From Amycolatopsis sp. CA-230715 (GTDB lineage: Bacteria; Actinomycetota; Actinomycetes; Mycobacteriales; Pseudonocardiaceae): a DNA stretch of 64,000 nt. Within the stretch, counting starts at the first letter, position 1; every line of letters starts with the position of its first letter. The position numbers and the translations under genes are program-made. The notes under the pieces were generated by a model. That model worked only from the letters and a program-made list of their open reading frames with translations. It searched no databases and was not told where the DNA came from. Positions 56,529 to 63,373 of the stretch are shown piece after piece. The stretch spans positions 5,145,501 through 5,209,500 of the forward strand of contig NZ_CP059997.1 of NCBI RefSeq assembly GCF_018736145.1. The letters are read 5' to 3'.

Positions 56529-57947
56529 ATGACTACACCAGAATCGCTGGAGCCGCACGTATTCGTCATCTTCGGCGCGACCGGGGATCTCGCGCGGCGC
56601 AAGCTCTTTCCCGGGCTCTTCCGCCTTACCAGGTCGGGGATGCTGCCGGGCGAATTCCGCATCATCGGCTCCGGGCGCCACAGCCCCGGCACCGACGAGG
56701 AGTTCAGGGACCGGCTGGCGGAGTCGGTGCGCAAGTTCGCCGACGACTTCGACGACCGCGCGTGGGACGAGTTCGCTCAGCGCATCTCGTTCCAGACCTC
56801 GTCCGCCGAAAACGGCATCGAGCTGGCGCACGCGGTCGAAAAGGCGCAGAAGGAACTCGGCGGCGCGCGGAAGCTGCTGTACCTGTCGGTGCCGCCGGGT
56901 TCGATGCAGCCGATGGTGCGCATGCTCGGAGAGACCGGTCTCGCCGACGACGCCAGGTTGATACTGGAGAAGCCCTTCGGCCGCGACCTCGAATCCTCGC
57001 GGCTGCTGAACGCCGAGCTGCACAAGGTGTTCGACGAGGAGCGCCTCTTCCGCATCGACCACTTCCTCGGCAAGGAGTCGGTGCAGAACATCCTCGCGCT
57101 GCGGTTCGCGAACGGCCTGTTCGAACCGGTCTGGAACCGGCAGCACATCAGCTACGTGCAGATCGACGTGCCGGAGGAGATCGGCATCGAGGGCAGGGCC
57201 GCCTTCATGGAGTCCACCGGCACGTTCCGGGACATGGTGTCCACGCACCTGTTCCAGCTGCTCGGTTTTCTCGCGCTGGAGCCGCCGGTGCACGTGGACG
57301 CGGATTCGCTGCGCACCGAGAAGCGCAAGCTCTTCCAAGCCGTCCGCCCGCTGGACCCGGCGCGCGTGGTCTACGGCCAGTACGTCGGCTACCGGGACGA
57401 GGAGGGCGTCGACGACCAGTCGACCGCGGAGACCTTCGTGGCGCTCGAGGTGTGGGTCGACAACTGGCGTTGGAAGGGCGTGCCGTTCTACCTGCGCACC
57501 GGGAAGGCGCTGGCGCAGAGCCGCCGCACGATCACGCTCGGCTTCCAGGAGCCGCCGTTGAAGATGTTCGACGCGGCCGACGGCTTCGATGGCGCGCCGA
57601 ACGAGCTGGTCTTCGAGCTCACCGACGACCCGAAGCTCACCATCGACCTGCGCGCGAAGCGGCCCGGCCCGTCGCTGCGGCTCGACCACGCCGAGTTGCA
57701 CCTGCGCTTCTCGGAAGCGTTCGTGAACGCGGAGCCGCTCGAAGCGTACGAGCGGCTCCTGCTCGACGTGCTCAGGGACGACCAGACGCTGTTCACCAGC
57801 GCCGAAGAGGTGGAGCGGCTGTGGGAGCTGTGCACCCCGGTGCTCGAGAATCCGCCGGACGTGCTGCCGTACTGGCGGGGCGGCTGGGGGCCGGACGCGG
57901 CGGTGAAGCTCGCGGGTGAGCGGGGCTGGCGGGTGCCGGAGAAGTAA
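56529..57947 (+). CDS. zwf: Glucose-6-phosphate dehydrogenase
   Basis: 472 aa, complete. The coenzyme motif is IFGATGDLARRKLFPGLF and the active-site block RIDHFLGKESVQNIL (Tyr to Phe relative to the common RIDHYLGKE). EKPFGRD is also present. It opens the oxidative pentose phosphate pathway and produces NADPH. The start at 56529 has GAGG at a proper distance; the ATG at 56520 is an alternative. There is no opcA, tal or tkt next to it, so it could be a second zwf copy outside the main cluster. Next to the stress sigma genes. Confidence 0.95.
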   Translation: MTTPESLEPHVFVIFGATGDLARRKLFPGLFRLTRSGMLPGEFRIIGSGRHSPGTDEEFRDRLAESVRKFADDFDDRAWDEFAQRISFQTSSAENGIELAHAVEKAQKELGGARKLLYLSVPPGSMQPMVRMLGETGLADDARLILEKPFGRDLESSRLLNAELHKVFDEERLFRIDHFLGKESVQNILALRFANGLFEPVWNRQHISYVQIDVPEEIGIEGRAAFMESTGTFRDMVSTHLFQLLGFLALEPPVHVDADSLRTEKRKLFQAVRPLDPARVVYGQYVGYRDEEGVDDQSTAETFVALEVWVDNWRWKGVPFYLRTGKALAQSRRTITLGFQEPPLKMFDAADGFDGAPNELVFELTDDPKLTIDLRAKRPGPSLRLDHAELHLRFSEAFVNAEPLEAYERLLLDVLRDDQTLFTSAEEVERLWELCTPVLENPPDVLPYWRGGWGPDAAVKLAGERGWRVPEK

Positions 57948-57965
57948 CGTTTAGCGGGCGAAACG
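57948..57965. repeat. Palindromic element between zwf and the anti-sigma ATPase gene
   Basis: CGTTTAGC-GG-GCGAAACG, 8-base arms with one mismatch. It begins one base after the zwf TAA and provides the stop codon of the convergent ATPase gene (last residues W-A-R-F-A-R). Member of the dispersed family. Confidence 0.75.
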
Positions 57966-58358
57966 CGCCCAGACGCACTTGCCGCCGGGGGACGGGGTGG
58001 TTCCCCACGCGGTCGCGAGCGCTTCGACGAGGCGCAGCCCCCTGCTGCGCGCGGACAGCAGGTCCCCGATCCGGAGCACCGGTGGCCTGCCGTTGCTGTC
58101 GTAGACCCTGAGTTCGAGGCCGCCCTCGTCGTGGCCGAGTTCGAGCCGCGCCGCGCCGGAGCCGTGTTCGATCGCGTTCGTCACCAGCTCGGAGGTAACC
58201 AGCAGGATGTCGTCCGCCCGCTGCCCGGCGACGCCGAGTTCGGCGAGCCGGGTCCGCACCGCCCGCCGGGAAGCGGCGGCCGCCGCGGGGCCCGCCTCCA
58301 ACGGCACGCTGAGATCGTCACCGTCCGGGCGCACGGTCCGGGTGCTCTGGCGAGCCAC
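57951..58358 (-). CDS. Anti-sigma-type serine kinase/ATP-binding protein (HATPase_c_2)
   Basis: 135 aa. A single GHKL domain: ILLVTSELVTNAIEHGSG (N box), LELRVYDSNGRPPV (G1-like), SRGLRLVEALATAWGTTP (G2-like). Such proteins bind and inhibit sigma factors or phosphorylate STAS antagonists. AGGAGG precedes the GTG at 58358, so I prefer that over the TTG at 58376. A strong SigF-like promoter (58396-58420) lies immediately upstream. It is the third gene after rsbW and sigF on this strand. Confidence 0.85.
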   Translation of the reverse strand: MARQSTRTVRPDGDDLSVPLEAGPAAAAASRRAVRTRLAELGVAGQRADDILLVTSELVTNAIEHGSGAARLELGHDEGGLELRVYDSNGRPPVLRIGDLLSARSRGLRLVEALATAWGTTPSPGGKCVWARFAR

Positions 58359-58395
58359 TCCCGTCACCTCCTGCAATCGCCGTCACGGAGGCAGC

Positions 58396-58420
58396 TACCC
58401 ACCCGGGGGTGAGTTCAACC
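58396..58420 (-). promoter_or_regulatory. SigF-type promoter upstream of the ATP-binding protein gene
   Basis: On the minus strand: GGTTG, 15 bases, GGGTA. The actinobacterial SigF/SigB-like consensus is close to GTTT-N14-16-GGGTA. One mismatch in the -35 box. It lies between the sigF stop and the ATPase gene and would give that gene its own stress-dependent transcript. Confidence 0.6.
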
Positions 58421-58421
58421 G

Positions 58422-59204
58422 TCAGGGGAGCGGCGGAATTTCACCGATGCCCTCGCGGAGCTTTTTGAGGGTGCTCGCCAGCAGCCGGGAGACCTGCATC
58501 TGCGAAACGCCGACGCGGCGGGCGATATCGGATTGGCTGAGCCCGAGGCCGAACCGCAGCAGGACGATCTTGCGCTCGCGCTCGGGCAGCGTCGCCACCA
58601 CGGGGCGCAGCAGCTCGCGCAGCTCGGCCTGGTCGAGGTTCTCGTCCGGCGTGCCGAAGCGGTCGGGCGTGGAGTCCTCGACCATGCTGTCCAGCGAAGC
58701 GCCGTAGCGGCCCTGCCCGGCGACCAGCCCTTCGTGCACCTCTTCGCGGCTGATGCCGAGGTGCTCGGCGATCTCGCTCGGCTTCGGCGCCCTCGACAGG
58801 CGCGTGGTCAGCTCGTCGCGGGCGGCCGAGATCGAGCTGTTCAGCTCCTTGAGCCTGCGCGGCACCCGCACCGACCAGCTCGTGTCGCGGAAGTGGCGCC
58901 GCAGCTCGCCGGTGATGGTCGGCACCGCGAACGCGACGAAGTCGCTGCCGTACTCGGGGTCGAAGCGGTCCACCGCGTTGATCAGGCCGACCGTCGCGAC
59001 CTGCACCAGGTCTTCGAGCGGCTCGTCGGAGTTGCGGAACTTGCGGGCCAGGTTGCGCACCAGGTCGAGGTGGTCGCGCACCAGCCGTTCGCGCAGCTTC
59101 GCCCGTTTCGGGTCGTCTTCGCCGAGTGCGGCGAACTCCCTGAACAGGGCGGCGCCGTCAGTTCCGCTGTCTTCGGCGGTGCCGCCCTGGTCCGCCGCGG
59201 TCAC
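58422..59204 (-). CDS. sigF: SigF-type RNA polymerase sigma factor (SigB/SigF group)
   Basis: 260 aa. Region 2: RDHLDLVRNLARKFRNSDEPLEDLVQVATVGLINAVDRFDPEYGSDFVAFAVPTI (key: DLVQVATVGLINAVDRFD). Region 3 has PSEIAEHLGISREEVHEGLVAGQ; region 4 LSQSDIARRVGVSQMQVSRLLASTL. Starts with GTG at 59204 overlapping the rsbW stop (GTGA). The gene is coupled to its anti-sigma factor as in mycobacterial usfX-sigF. It controls stress or developmental genes. Confidence 0.93.
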   Translation of the reverse strand: MTAADQGGTAEDSGTDGAALFREFAALGEDDPKRAKLRERLVRDHLDLVRNLARKFRNSDEPLEDLVQVATVGLINAVDRFDPEYGSDFVAFAVPTITGELRRHFRDTSWSVRVPRRLKELNSSISAARDELTTRLSRAPKPSEIAEHLGISREEVHEGLVAGQGRYGASLDSMVEDSTPDRFGTPDENLDQAELRELLRPVVATLPERERKIVLLRFGLGLSQSDIARRVGVSQMQVSRLLASTLKKLREGIGEIPPLP

Positions 59205-59626
59205 CGGCCGCCCGCGCCCGACTCGCGGACCACGTCCACCCGCGACAGGTAGCGCTCGCCGTCGGGCACCGTCGACCGCCGCACGCTGGTGGCGAGCGCG
59301 GTCAGCAGCTGCCAGCCCAGCGCGTCCTCGTTGACCAGGCCGGGATCGTCGGCGAGCACCGAGACGCCGATTTCGACCTTCCCGTCGACCGAGGAGAACA
59401 CGCAGGTGAGCTTGCCGTCCGCGGCGGCGGGGATGAGCAGCGCGCACGCCTCGTCGACCGCCATCCGCAGGTCGTCCACCGCGTCGAGGTCGAAGTCCTG
59501 CCGCATGGCGAGATCGGCCGCGATCGTGCGCAGCGTCGGCACCACGCCCGCCGTGGCGGCCGTGGCCACCTCGAACTCGACCGTCCCTGACTCGTCTTCG
59601 GCCACCCGCGTTCCTCCCAGGTCCAT
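59201..59626 (-). CDS. rsbW: Anti-sigma factor RsbW-like
   Basis: 141 aa. GHKL ATPase fold, weakly conserved: LRMAVDEACALLIPAAADG is the N box (E-A), the later glycine boxes are degenerate, as in mycobacterial UsfX/RsbW. It binds SigF and keeps it inactive until a STAS protein displaces it. The start at 59626 has a GGGGGACGG ribosome site. Translationally coupled to sigF. Confidence 0.88.
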   Translation of the reverse strand: MDLGGTRVAEDESGTVEFEVATAATAGVVPTLRTIAADLAMRQDFDLDAVDDLRMAVDEACALLIPAAADGKLTCVFSSVDGKVEIGVSVLADDPGLVNEDALGWQLLTALATSVRRSTVPDGERYLSRVDVVRESGAGGR

Positions 59627-59657
59627 CCGTCCCCCGTGCTCTCGCCACCGGTACTGG

Positions 59658-59682
59658 TGCCCCACCGAGGAGAAATCTAAAC
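59658..59682 (-). promoter_or_regulatory. SigF-type promoter upstream of rsbW-sigF
   Basis: On the minus strand: GTTT (59682-59679), 16 bases, GGGCA (59662-59658). One base off GGGTA. It lies 32 bases before the rsbW start and would give autoregulation of the sigF operon, as is known in mycobacteria. Confidence 0.5.
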
Positions 59683-59690
59683 GAAGGAGT

Positions 59691-59715
59691 GTTTCACTTG
59701 CGCGTGCCCGGGGTA
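59691..59715 (+). promoter_or_regulatory. SigF-type promoter upstream of the WhiD-like gene
   Basis: GTTT at 59691-59694, 16 bases, GGGTA at 59711-59715: an exact match to the SigF consensus. It is 45 bases before the ATG of the WhiB/WhiD-type gene and lies back-to-back with the rsbW promoter. Confidence 0.68.
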
Positions 59716-59759
59716 GCAACCTTTCGTCGAGGTCGCAGAACGAAGGGCGGGGACCGAAC

Positions 59760-60062
59760 ATGGCCGACGTGAGCAGGCTGCCGACGGTGGTGTCGGAGGA
59801 GTGGGACTGGCAGCTCCGGGGAGCTTGCCGCGGCGCCGACAGCAGTATGTTCTTCCACACCGACAACGAGCGCGGTTCCGCCCGCGAGCGCCGTGAGTCG
59901 AGGGCGAAGGCCATCTGCCACACCTGTCCCGTGCTGCGCCAATGCCGCGAGCACGCGTTGGCCGTGCAGGAGCCCTACGGGATCTGGGGTGGCCTCGGCG
60001 AAATCGAACGGCGCGAGCTGTTCCGGCAGCAGCGCACCGCGAAACACGCACTCACCTCCTGA
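59760..60062 (+). CDS. WhiB-family Fe-S regulator (WhiD/WhiB3-like)
   Basis: 100 aa. Four conserved Cys: ACRG, then ICHTCPVLRQC, with the family's GIWGG turn. The N-terminus MADVSRLP...EEWDWQLRGACRG matches the WhiD/WhiB3 subgroup. These proteins carry a [4Fe-4S] cluster and bind the main sigma factor. An exact SigF-like promoter precedes the gene, so it is likely part of the stress or differentiation response. Confidence 0.93.
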   Translation: MADVSRLPTVVSEEWDWQLRGACRGADSSMFFHTDNERGSARERRESRAKAICHTCPVLRQCREHALAVQEPYGIWGGLGEIERRELFRQQRTAKHALTS

Positions 60063-60127
60063 CCCGGCAAGGGGATGGCTCCCGCCCGTCCCGGCTGGGC
60101 TAAGCTCAAGGCCACCGTTCTACGGAC

Positions 60128-60152
60128 CTTTATCCGCGCGGCAGCGCGGGTA
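60128..60152 (+). promoter_or_regulatory. Possible SigF-type promoter for the STAS gene
   Basis: CTTT, 16 bases, GGGTA. One mismatch in the -35 box. It lies 81 bases upstream of the STAS gene start, in the 170-base gap after the WhiD-like gene. Confidence 0.35.
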
Positions 60153-60232
60153 CCCGTCCCGATGGCACGGATGGCGCTTGAGAACACAGGCGTGTACCGG
60201 AATGGCGTCGGTAGACCCTGAGGAGAGTGTGG

Positions 60233-60544
60233 ATGGCCACCGCGGAGACCGGTTTCTCCCTCACCGTGTCCGATGGTGCCCGGGTTGTCGTGACCGGGGA
60301 ACTGGACCTCGTCACCAGCCCGAAGTTGCAGGAGGCGCTGGCCGAGCTCGTCGAAGCGGGCACCCCGGCGATCGAGGCCGATCTCACCGGCGTGACCTTC
60401 TTCGACTCCTCGGCGCTCAACGTGCTGCTGCAGACGCAGAAGCTGGTGGGTGAGCGCGAAGTCACGCTCACCATCTCGCCGAGCCGCCAGGTGCGGCGCG
60501 TCATCGACCTCACCGGCGTCGCGGAGCAGTTCACCCTCGCCTGA
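60233..60544 (+). CDS. Anti-anti-sigma factor (STAS domain)
   Basis: 103 aa, a single STAS domain. The phosphorylatable serine sits in FFDSSALNVLLQ (about residue 60), after VVVTGELDLVTSPKLQEAL. It displaces an anti-sigma factor by the partner-switching mechanism; the two GHKL proteins next door are the obvious partners. GAGGAGAG precedes the ATG at 60233. No phosphatase gene is in view. Confidence 0.9.
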   Translation: MATAETGFSLTVSDGARVVVTGELDLVTSPKLQEALAELVEAGTPAIEADLTGVTFFDSSALNVLLQTQKLVGEREVTLTISPSRQVRRVIDLTGVAEQFTLA

Positions 60545-60554
60545 GCGGCGGGTG

Positions 60555-61136
60555 TCACCCGCCGGCGGTGAGCAGACCCGGCAGTTCGGCCACGCTCAGC
60601 ACGTCGGCCTGCCGGGGGAACACCGCTTCCAGCAACATTTCGTGCACGTCGGCGCGCGGGTCCGCGCAACCGTCGGACAGGACGTAGAGCCGGAAGTCCA
60701 GATCGGCCGCCTCCCGTACCGTGCTGAGCACCACGCCACTGGTGTGGATCCCGGCCAGCACCAGGGTGGTGACCGCGCGTTCGGCGAGCTGACGCGACAG
60801 ATCCGTCGTCGAGAAGGCGCCGACCCTCGTCTTGCGTACCTCGATGTCGCCCGGCCGCGGCGCGAGGCGTTCGTGCACCGCGGCTTCCGGCGCGTCGTGG
60901 CGCAGCAGGCGACCGGCGGCCGCGGCGGCGAAGCCCTTGTTCGTCTCCGGGATGGCCGCGTGGTCGTCGTCGGTGAACGCGACCCTCACGTGTCCTATGT
61001 GGACACCGAGTTCGCGGGCCGTCCCGATCGCCGTCGCGACACGGGACAGCAGCGCGTCCTGGCCGGGGACGCTGCCGAGTATCGCGGGCTGGAAATCCAT
61101 GGCCAGCAGTGCGGTCCTGGCGGGGTCGATGGTCAT
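60555..61136 (-). CDS. Isochorismatase-like hydrolase lacking the catalytic Cys
   Basis: 193 aa. The Asp (LAMDFQPAI) and Lys (VRKTRVGAF) of the family are present. The loop with the Cys in cysteine hydrolases reads GIHTSGVVLSTVREAADLD: Gly where Cys is expected. True isochorismatases such as PhzD also lack the Cys, so it may act on an enol ether or be binding-only. The ATG overlaps the MFS stop by four bases. Confidence 0.85.
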   Translation of the reverse strand: MTIDPARTALLAMDFQPAILGSVPGQDALLSRVATAIGTARELGVHIGHVRVAFTDDDHAAIPETNKGFAAAAAGRLLRHDAPEAAVHERLAPRPGDIEVRKTRVGAFSTTDLSRQLAERAVTTLVLAGIHTSGVVLSTVREAADLDFRLYVLSDGCADPRADVHEMLLEAVFPRQADVLSVAELPGLLTAGG

Positions 61137-62482
61137 GCGAGCTCCTTCAGCGCGTGATCGGTGACGGTCATCAGCGCGACGACGGCGCTGATCAGGATGA
61201 GGACGACGGCGATGGTGTGCAGCTTCCCGTCGGTGACACCGGTGCGGAAGACGATCCCGGTGATCGTCGCCGAGGCGATCGTGCCGAGATAGGTGAAGGT
61301 GCGGAACAGGCCGGACGCGGTGCCGACGCCGCTCGCTGGTGCCTGCGCGTAGAGCGCCGCCTGGTTGCTGACCGCGCTGGTGCCGAGCGCGATCCCGAAG
61401 AGCAGTGCGACGCCCGCGATCGCGGCGATCGCGGTACCGGAGTCGAGGAACAGCAAACCGGTCGACGCTAGCAGCGAAGACACCGCCGCGACGATCAGGG
61501 GGCCGCGAATGCTCCCTCGGCGGGAAACCGGGATGGACACGATCGCGGCGAGACCGCTCATCGGGAGGACGAGCAGGCCAGCCTGCCCCGCGGTGAGCCC
61601 CCTGCCCGCTTCGAACCACTGCGTCAGTCCGAAAAGGACGGTGTAACTCCCGAGCAGGGTCAGCCCGTTCCGGGCGTACGTCCGGGAAAGCGGCGCGTTC
61701 GACCGGAGCAGGCGCACATCGAAGAACGGATTCGCCGCCCGCAGTTCCCAGCGCACCAGCGCGGTGCCGAGCACGACGGCGATCCCGAGCGCGATCCAGT
61801 CCGGGTCCGGCAGGGACATCAGGAACACCAGCAACGCGGTCAGCGCGCCAGCGAACCCGGCGATCCCGATCGGGTCCACTCTGGACACCGCGCCGGTTCC
61901 CCTTGCCAGAGGCGGATCTTTCGGCACCCACGACAGCACCATGGCGAGCGCGGCGAGCCCGGCCGGGATGTTGACCAGGAAGGTCGCCCGCCACCCCGCG
62001 GCGCCGACGAGCAGCCCGCCGAGCGGCGGCCCGACCGCGGCGGTGACCTGCCCCGCGATCGAGAGAGCGCCGAGCACCCCGCCCGGCGGTTCGGTCAGGC
62101 CCGCCGCTGAAGCGCGGCGGCGGATCAGCAGCATCGCGGTGGGGTACCCGGCCGACGTGCCGACCCCGACCAGCGCCCTGGCCGCGACCAGCGTGGGCAG
62201 GTCCTGCGCGAACCCGCCGAGCGCCCCACCGGCCAGCACCAGCAGGATCCCGGCGAGGAACACGCGGCGCGGCCCGAACTCGTCGGCGAGCTTGCCCGCC
62301 GTCGGCTGGGCGACCGCGCTGGCCAGGTAGAGCGCGGCGACCAGCACCGCGGTCCGCCCCGGCGGGACGCGCATGGCCTCGGCGATCGGCACGAGCGCGA
62401 CCGCGATCAGGGCGCTGTTGACGGGGTTGAGCGCGGACCCGACCAGGAGCGGTGCCACGAACCGGCGCGGGAACGTCGTCAT
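61133..62482 (-). CDS. MFS transporter (drug efflux-like)
   Basis: 449 aa with about 14 hydrophobic segments. GKLADEFGPRRVFLAG is the loop 2-3 motif, and ALVGVGTSAGYPTAMLLIR and SIAGQVTAAVGPPLGGLLVGAAGWRATFLVNIPAG (motif C region; key: GPPLGGLL, WRATFLVN) are typical of DHA2-type exporters. Under a MarR repressor, coupled by ATGA. With the isochorismatase-like enzyme it may handle an aromatic or toxic compound. Confidence 0.88.
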   Translation of the reverse strand: MTTFPRRFVAPLLVGSALNPVNSALIAVALVPIAEAMRVPPGRTAVLVAALYLASAVAQPTAGKLADEFGPRRVFLAGILLVLAGGALGGFAQDLPTLVAARALVGVGTSAGYPTAMLLIRRRASAAGLTEPPGGVLGALSIAGQVTAAVGPPLGGLLVGAAGWRATFLVNIPAGLAALAMVLSWVPKDPPLARGTGAVSRVDPIGIAGFAGALTALLVFLMSLPDPDWIALGIAVVLGTALVRWELRAANPFFDVRLLRSNAPLSRTYARNGLTLLGSYTVLFGLTQWFEAGRGLTAGQAGLLVLPMSGLAAIVSIPVSRRGSIRGPLIVAAVSSLLASTGLLFLDSGTAIAAIAGVALLFGIALGTSAVSNQAALYAQAPASGVGTASGLFRTFTYLGTIASATITGIVFRTGVTDGKLHTIAVVLILISAVVALMTVTDHALKELA

Positions 62483-62919
62483 CGCGTTTCGGCGTCGGCG
62501 AGCCGTTCCAGCAGGTCGATCGCCTTGTCCAGGGCGGCGCGTTCGCCGGGGCGCACGGCGGAGTCGATCGCCCGCGCGAGCCACACGTCGCGGGAGGCGT
62601 TGATCGAGTCGATCAGGCGCTCGCCGGCGGGGGTCGCGGCGAGCAGGCTCTTTCGGCGGTCCTCCGGATCCGGTTCCGCGCGCACGTACCCCGCGCTCTT
62701 CAGCGTGGCGAGGCTCTGGGCGATCGCCTGCTGGCTGACGTGCTCGGCGACGGCGAGCGCGGCCGCGGTGGTCTCGGTGTGGTCGCGGATCCTGGTCAGC
62801 ACGGACAACTGCGAAATCGACAGCCCGGTGGCGGGCACTCCCGACTCCACCCTGATCCGCGACCGCAACCGCTTGACGGCCACGGCGAGCCGCACCGCTG
62901 TTTCCTCTCGCGCTCCCAT
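62479..62919 (-). CDS. MarR family transcriptional regulator
   Basis: 146 aa. A winged helix: LSISQLSVLTRIRDHTETTAAALAVAEHVSQQAIAQSLATLKSAGYVRAEPDPEDRRKSLLAAT (key: DPEDRRKSLL). Regulates the operon it heads, MarR-MFS-isochorismatase, probably repressing until a phenolic ligand binds. An operator-like repeat lies 20 bases before the start. Confidence 0.92.
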   Translation of the reverse strand: MGAREETAVRLAVAVKRLRSRIRVESGVPATGLSISQLSVLTRIRDHTETTAAALAVAEHVSQQAIAQSLATLKSAGYVRAEPDPEDRRKSLLAATPAGERLIDSINASRDVWLARAIDSAVRPGERAALDKAIDLLERLADAETR

Positions 62920-62939
62920 GCGCCTAGCCTAGCAACTAG

Positions 62940-62965
62940 ACAAGCTACTTGTGCAAGTTACTTGT
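62940..62965. promoter_or_regulatory. MarR operator-like repeats
   Basis: Two neighbouring dyads: ACAAG-CTA-CTTGT (62940-62952) and CAAG-TTA-CTTG within 62953-62965. The middle also reads ACTTG-TG-CAAGT. The AT-rich stretch between the MarR gene and the cupin gene is symmetrical in the way of MarR-binding sites and lies at the expected promoter position. Confidence 0.6.
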
Positions 62966-62980
62966 CCAAATGCGGGCGGC

Positions 62981-63373
62981 CTACCAATGACCCGTCGTGA
63001 GGCGGGCTTCGTCGGAGCCGTCCGGCCACGACGGGACGGTCACCGCGACGACGTGCAGCCCCTGTTCCGAAGCGCGGAACTGGAACGCGGTGCCAAGCGG
63101 GATGGTGGCGCACACCCCGGGCACCATGGCGACGACCTCCTCCTGCCCGAAGCCACGGCGCCAGAGGTCGCCGGAACCCGCGGTCACGTACCAGATTTCC
63201 TGCACGGTCGCGTGCTCGACGGCGGCGGAGACCTGGCTGGGTTCGAGCACGAACTCGGCGAAGCTCGCGAGCCCGTCGAGCCGGGCCCGCGGATGGACGG
63301 TCGAGCCGTCCGGCGCCCGCACGACCGGTCCTTCGCCGGGATTACTGGTCTCCCACAAAACGAACCCCCTCAA
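62981..63373 (-). CDS. Cupin-domain protein
   Basis: 130 aa, beta-barrel. Cupin motifs EHATVQEIWYVTAGSGDLWRRG and IPLGTAFQFRASEQGLHVVAVTVP (key: VQEIWYV, TAGSGDLW). A single metal His is seen (VEHATVQE); the pattern is loose, so function is unknown. TTG start overlapping the SDR stop (TTGA), so the two are one operon. Confidence 0.82.
   Translation of the reverse strand: MRGFVLWETSNPGEGPVVRAPDGSTVHPRARLDGLASFAEFVLEPSQVSAAVEHATVQEIWYVTAGSGDLWRRGFGQEEVVAMVPGVCATIPLGTAFQFRASEQGLHVVAVTVPSWPDGSDEARLTTGHW

Noticed and set aside
58495..58512. CTGCGAAACGCCG in sigF resembles a half element
   Set aside because: It encodes the conserved region 4 helix (R-R-V-G-V-S-Q), so chance is sufficient.
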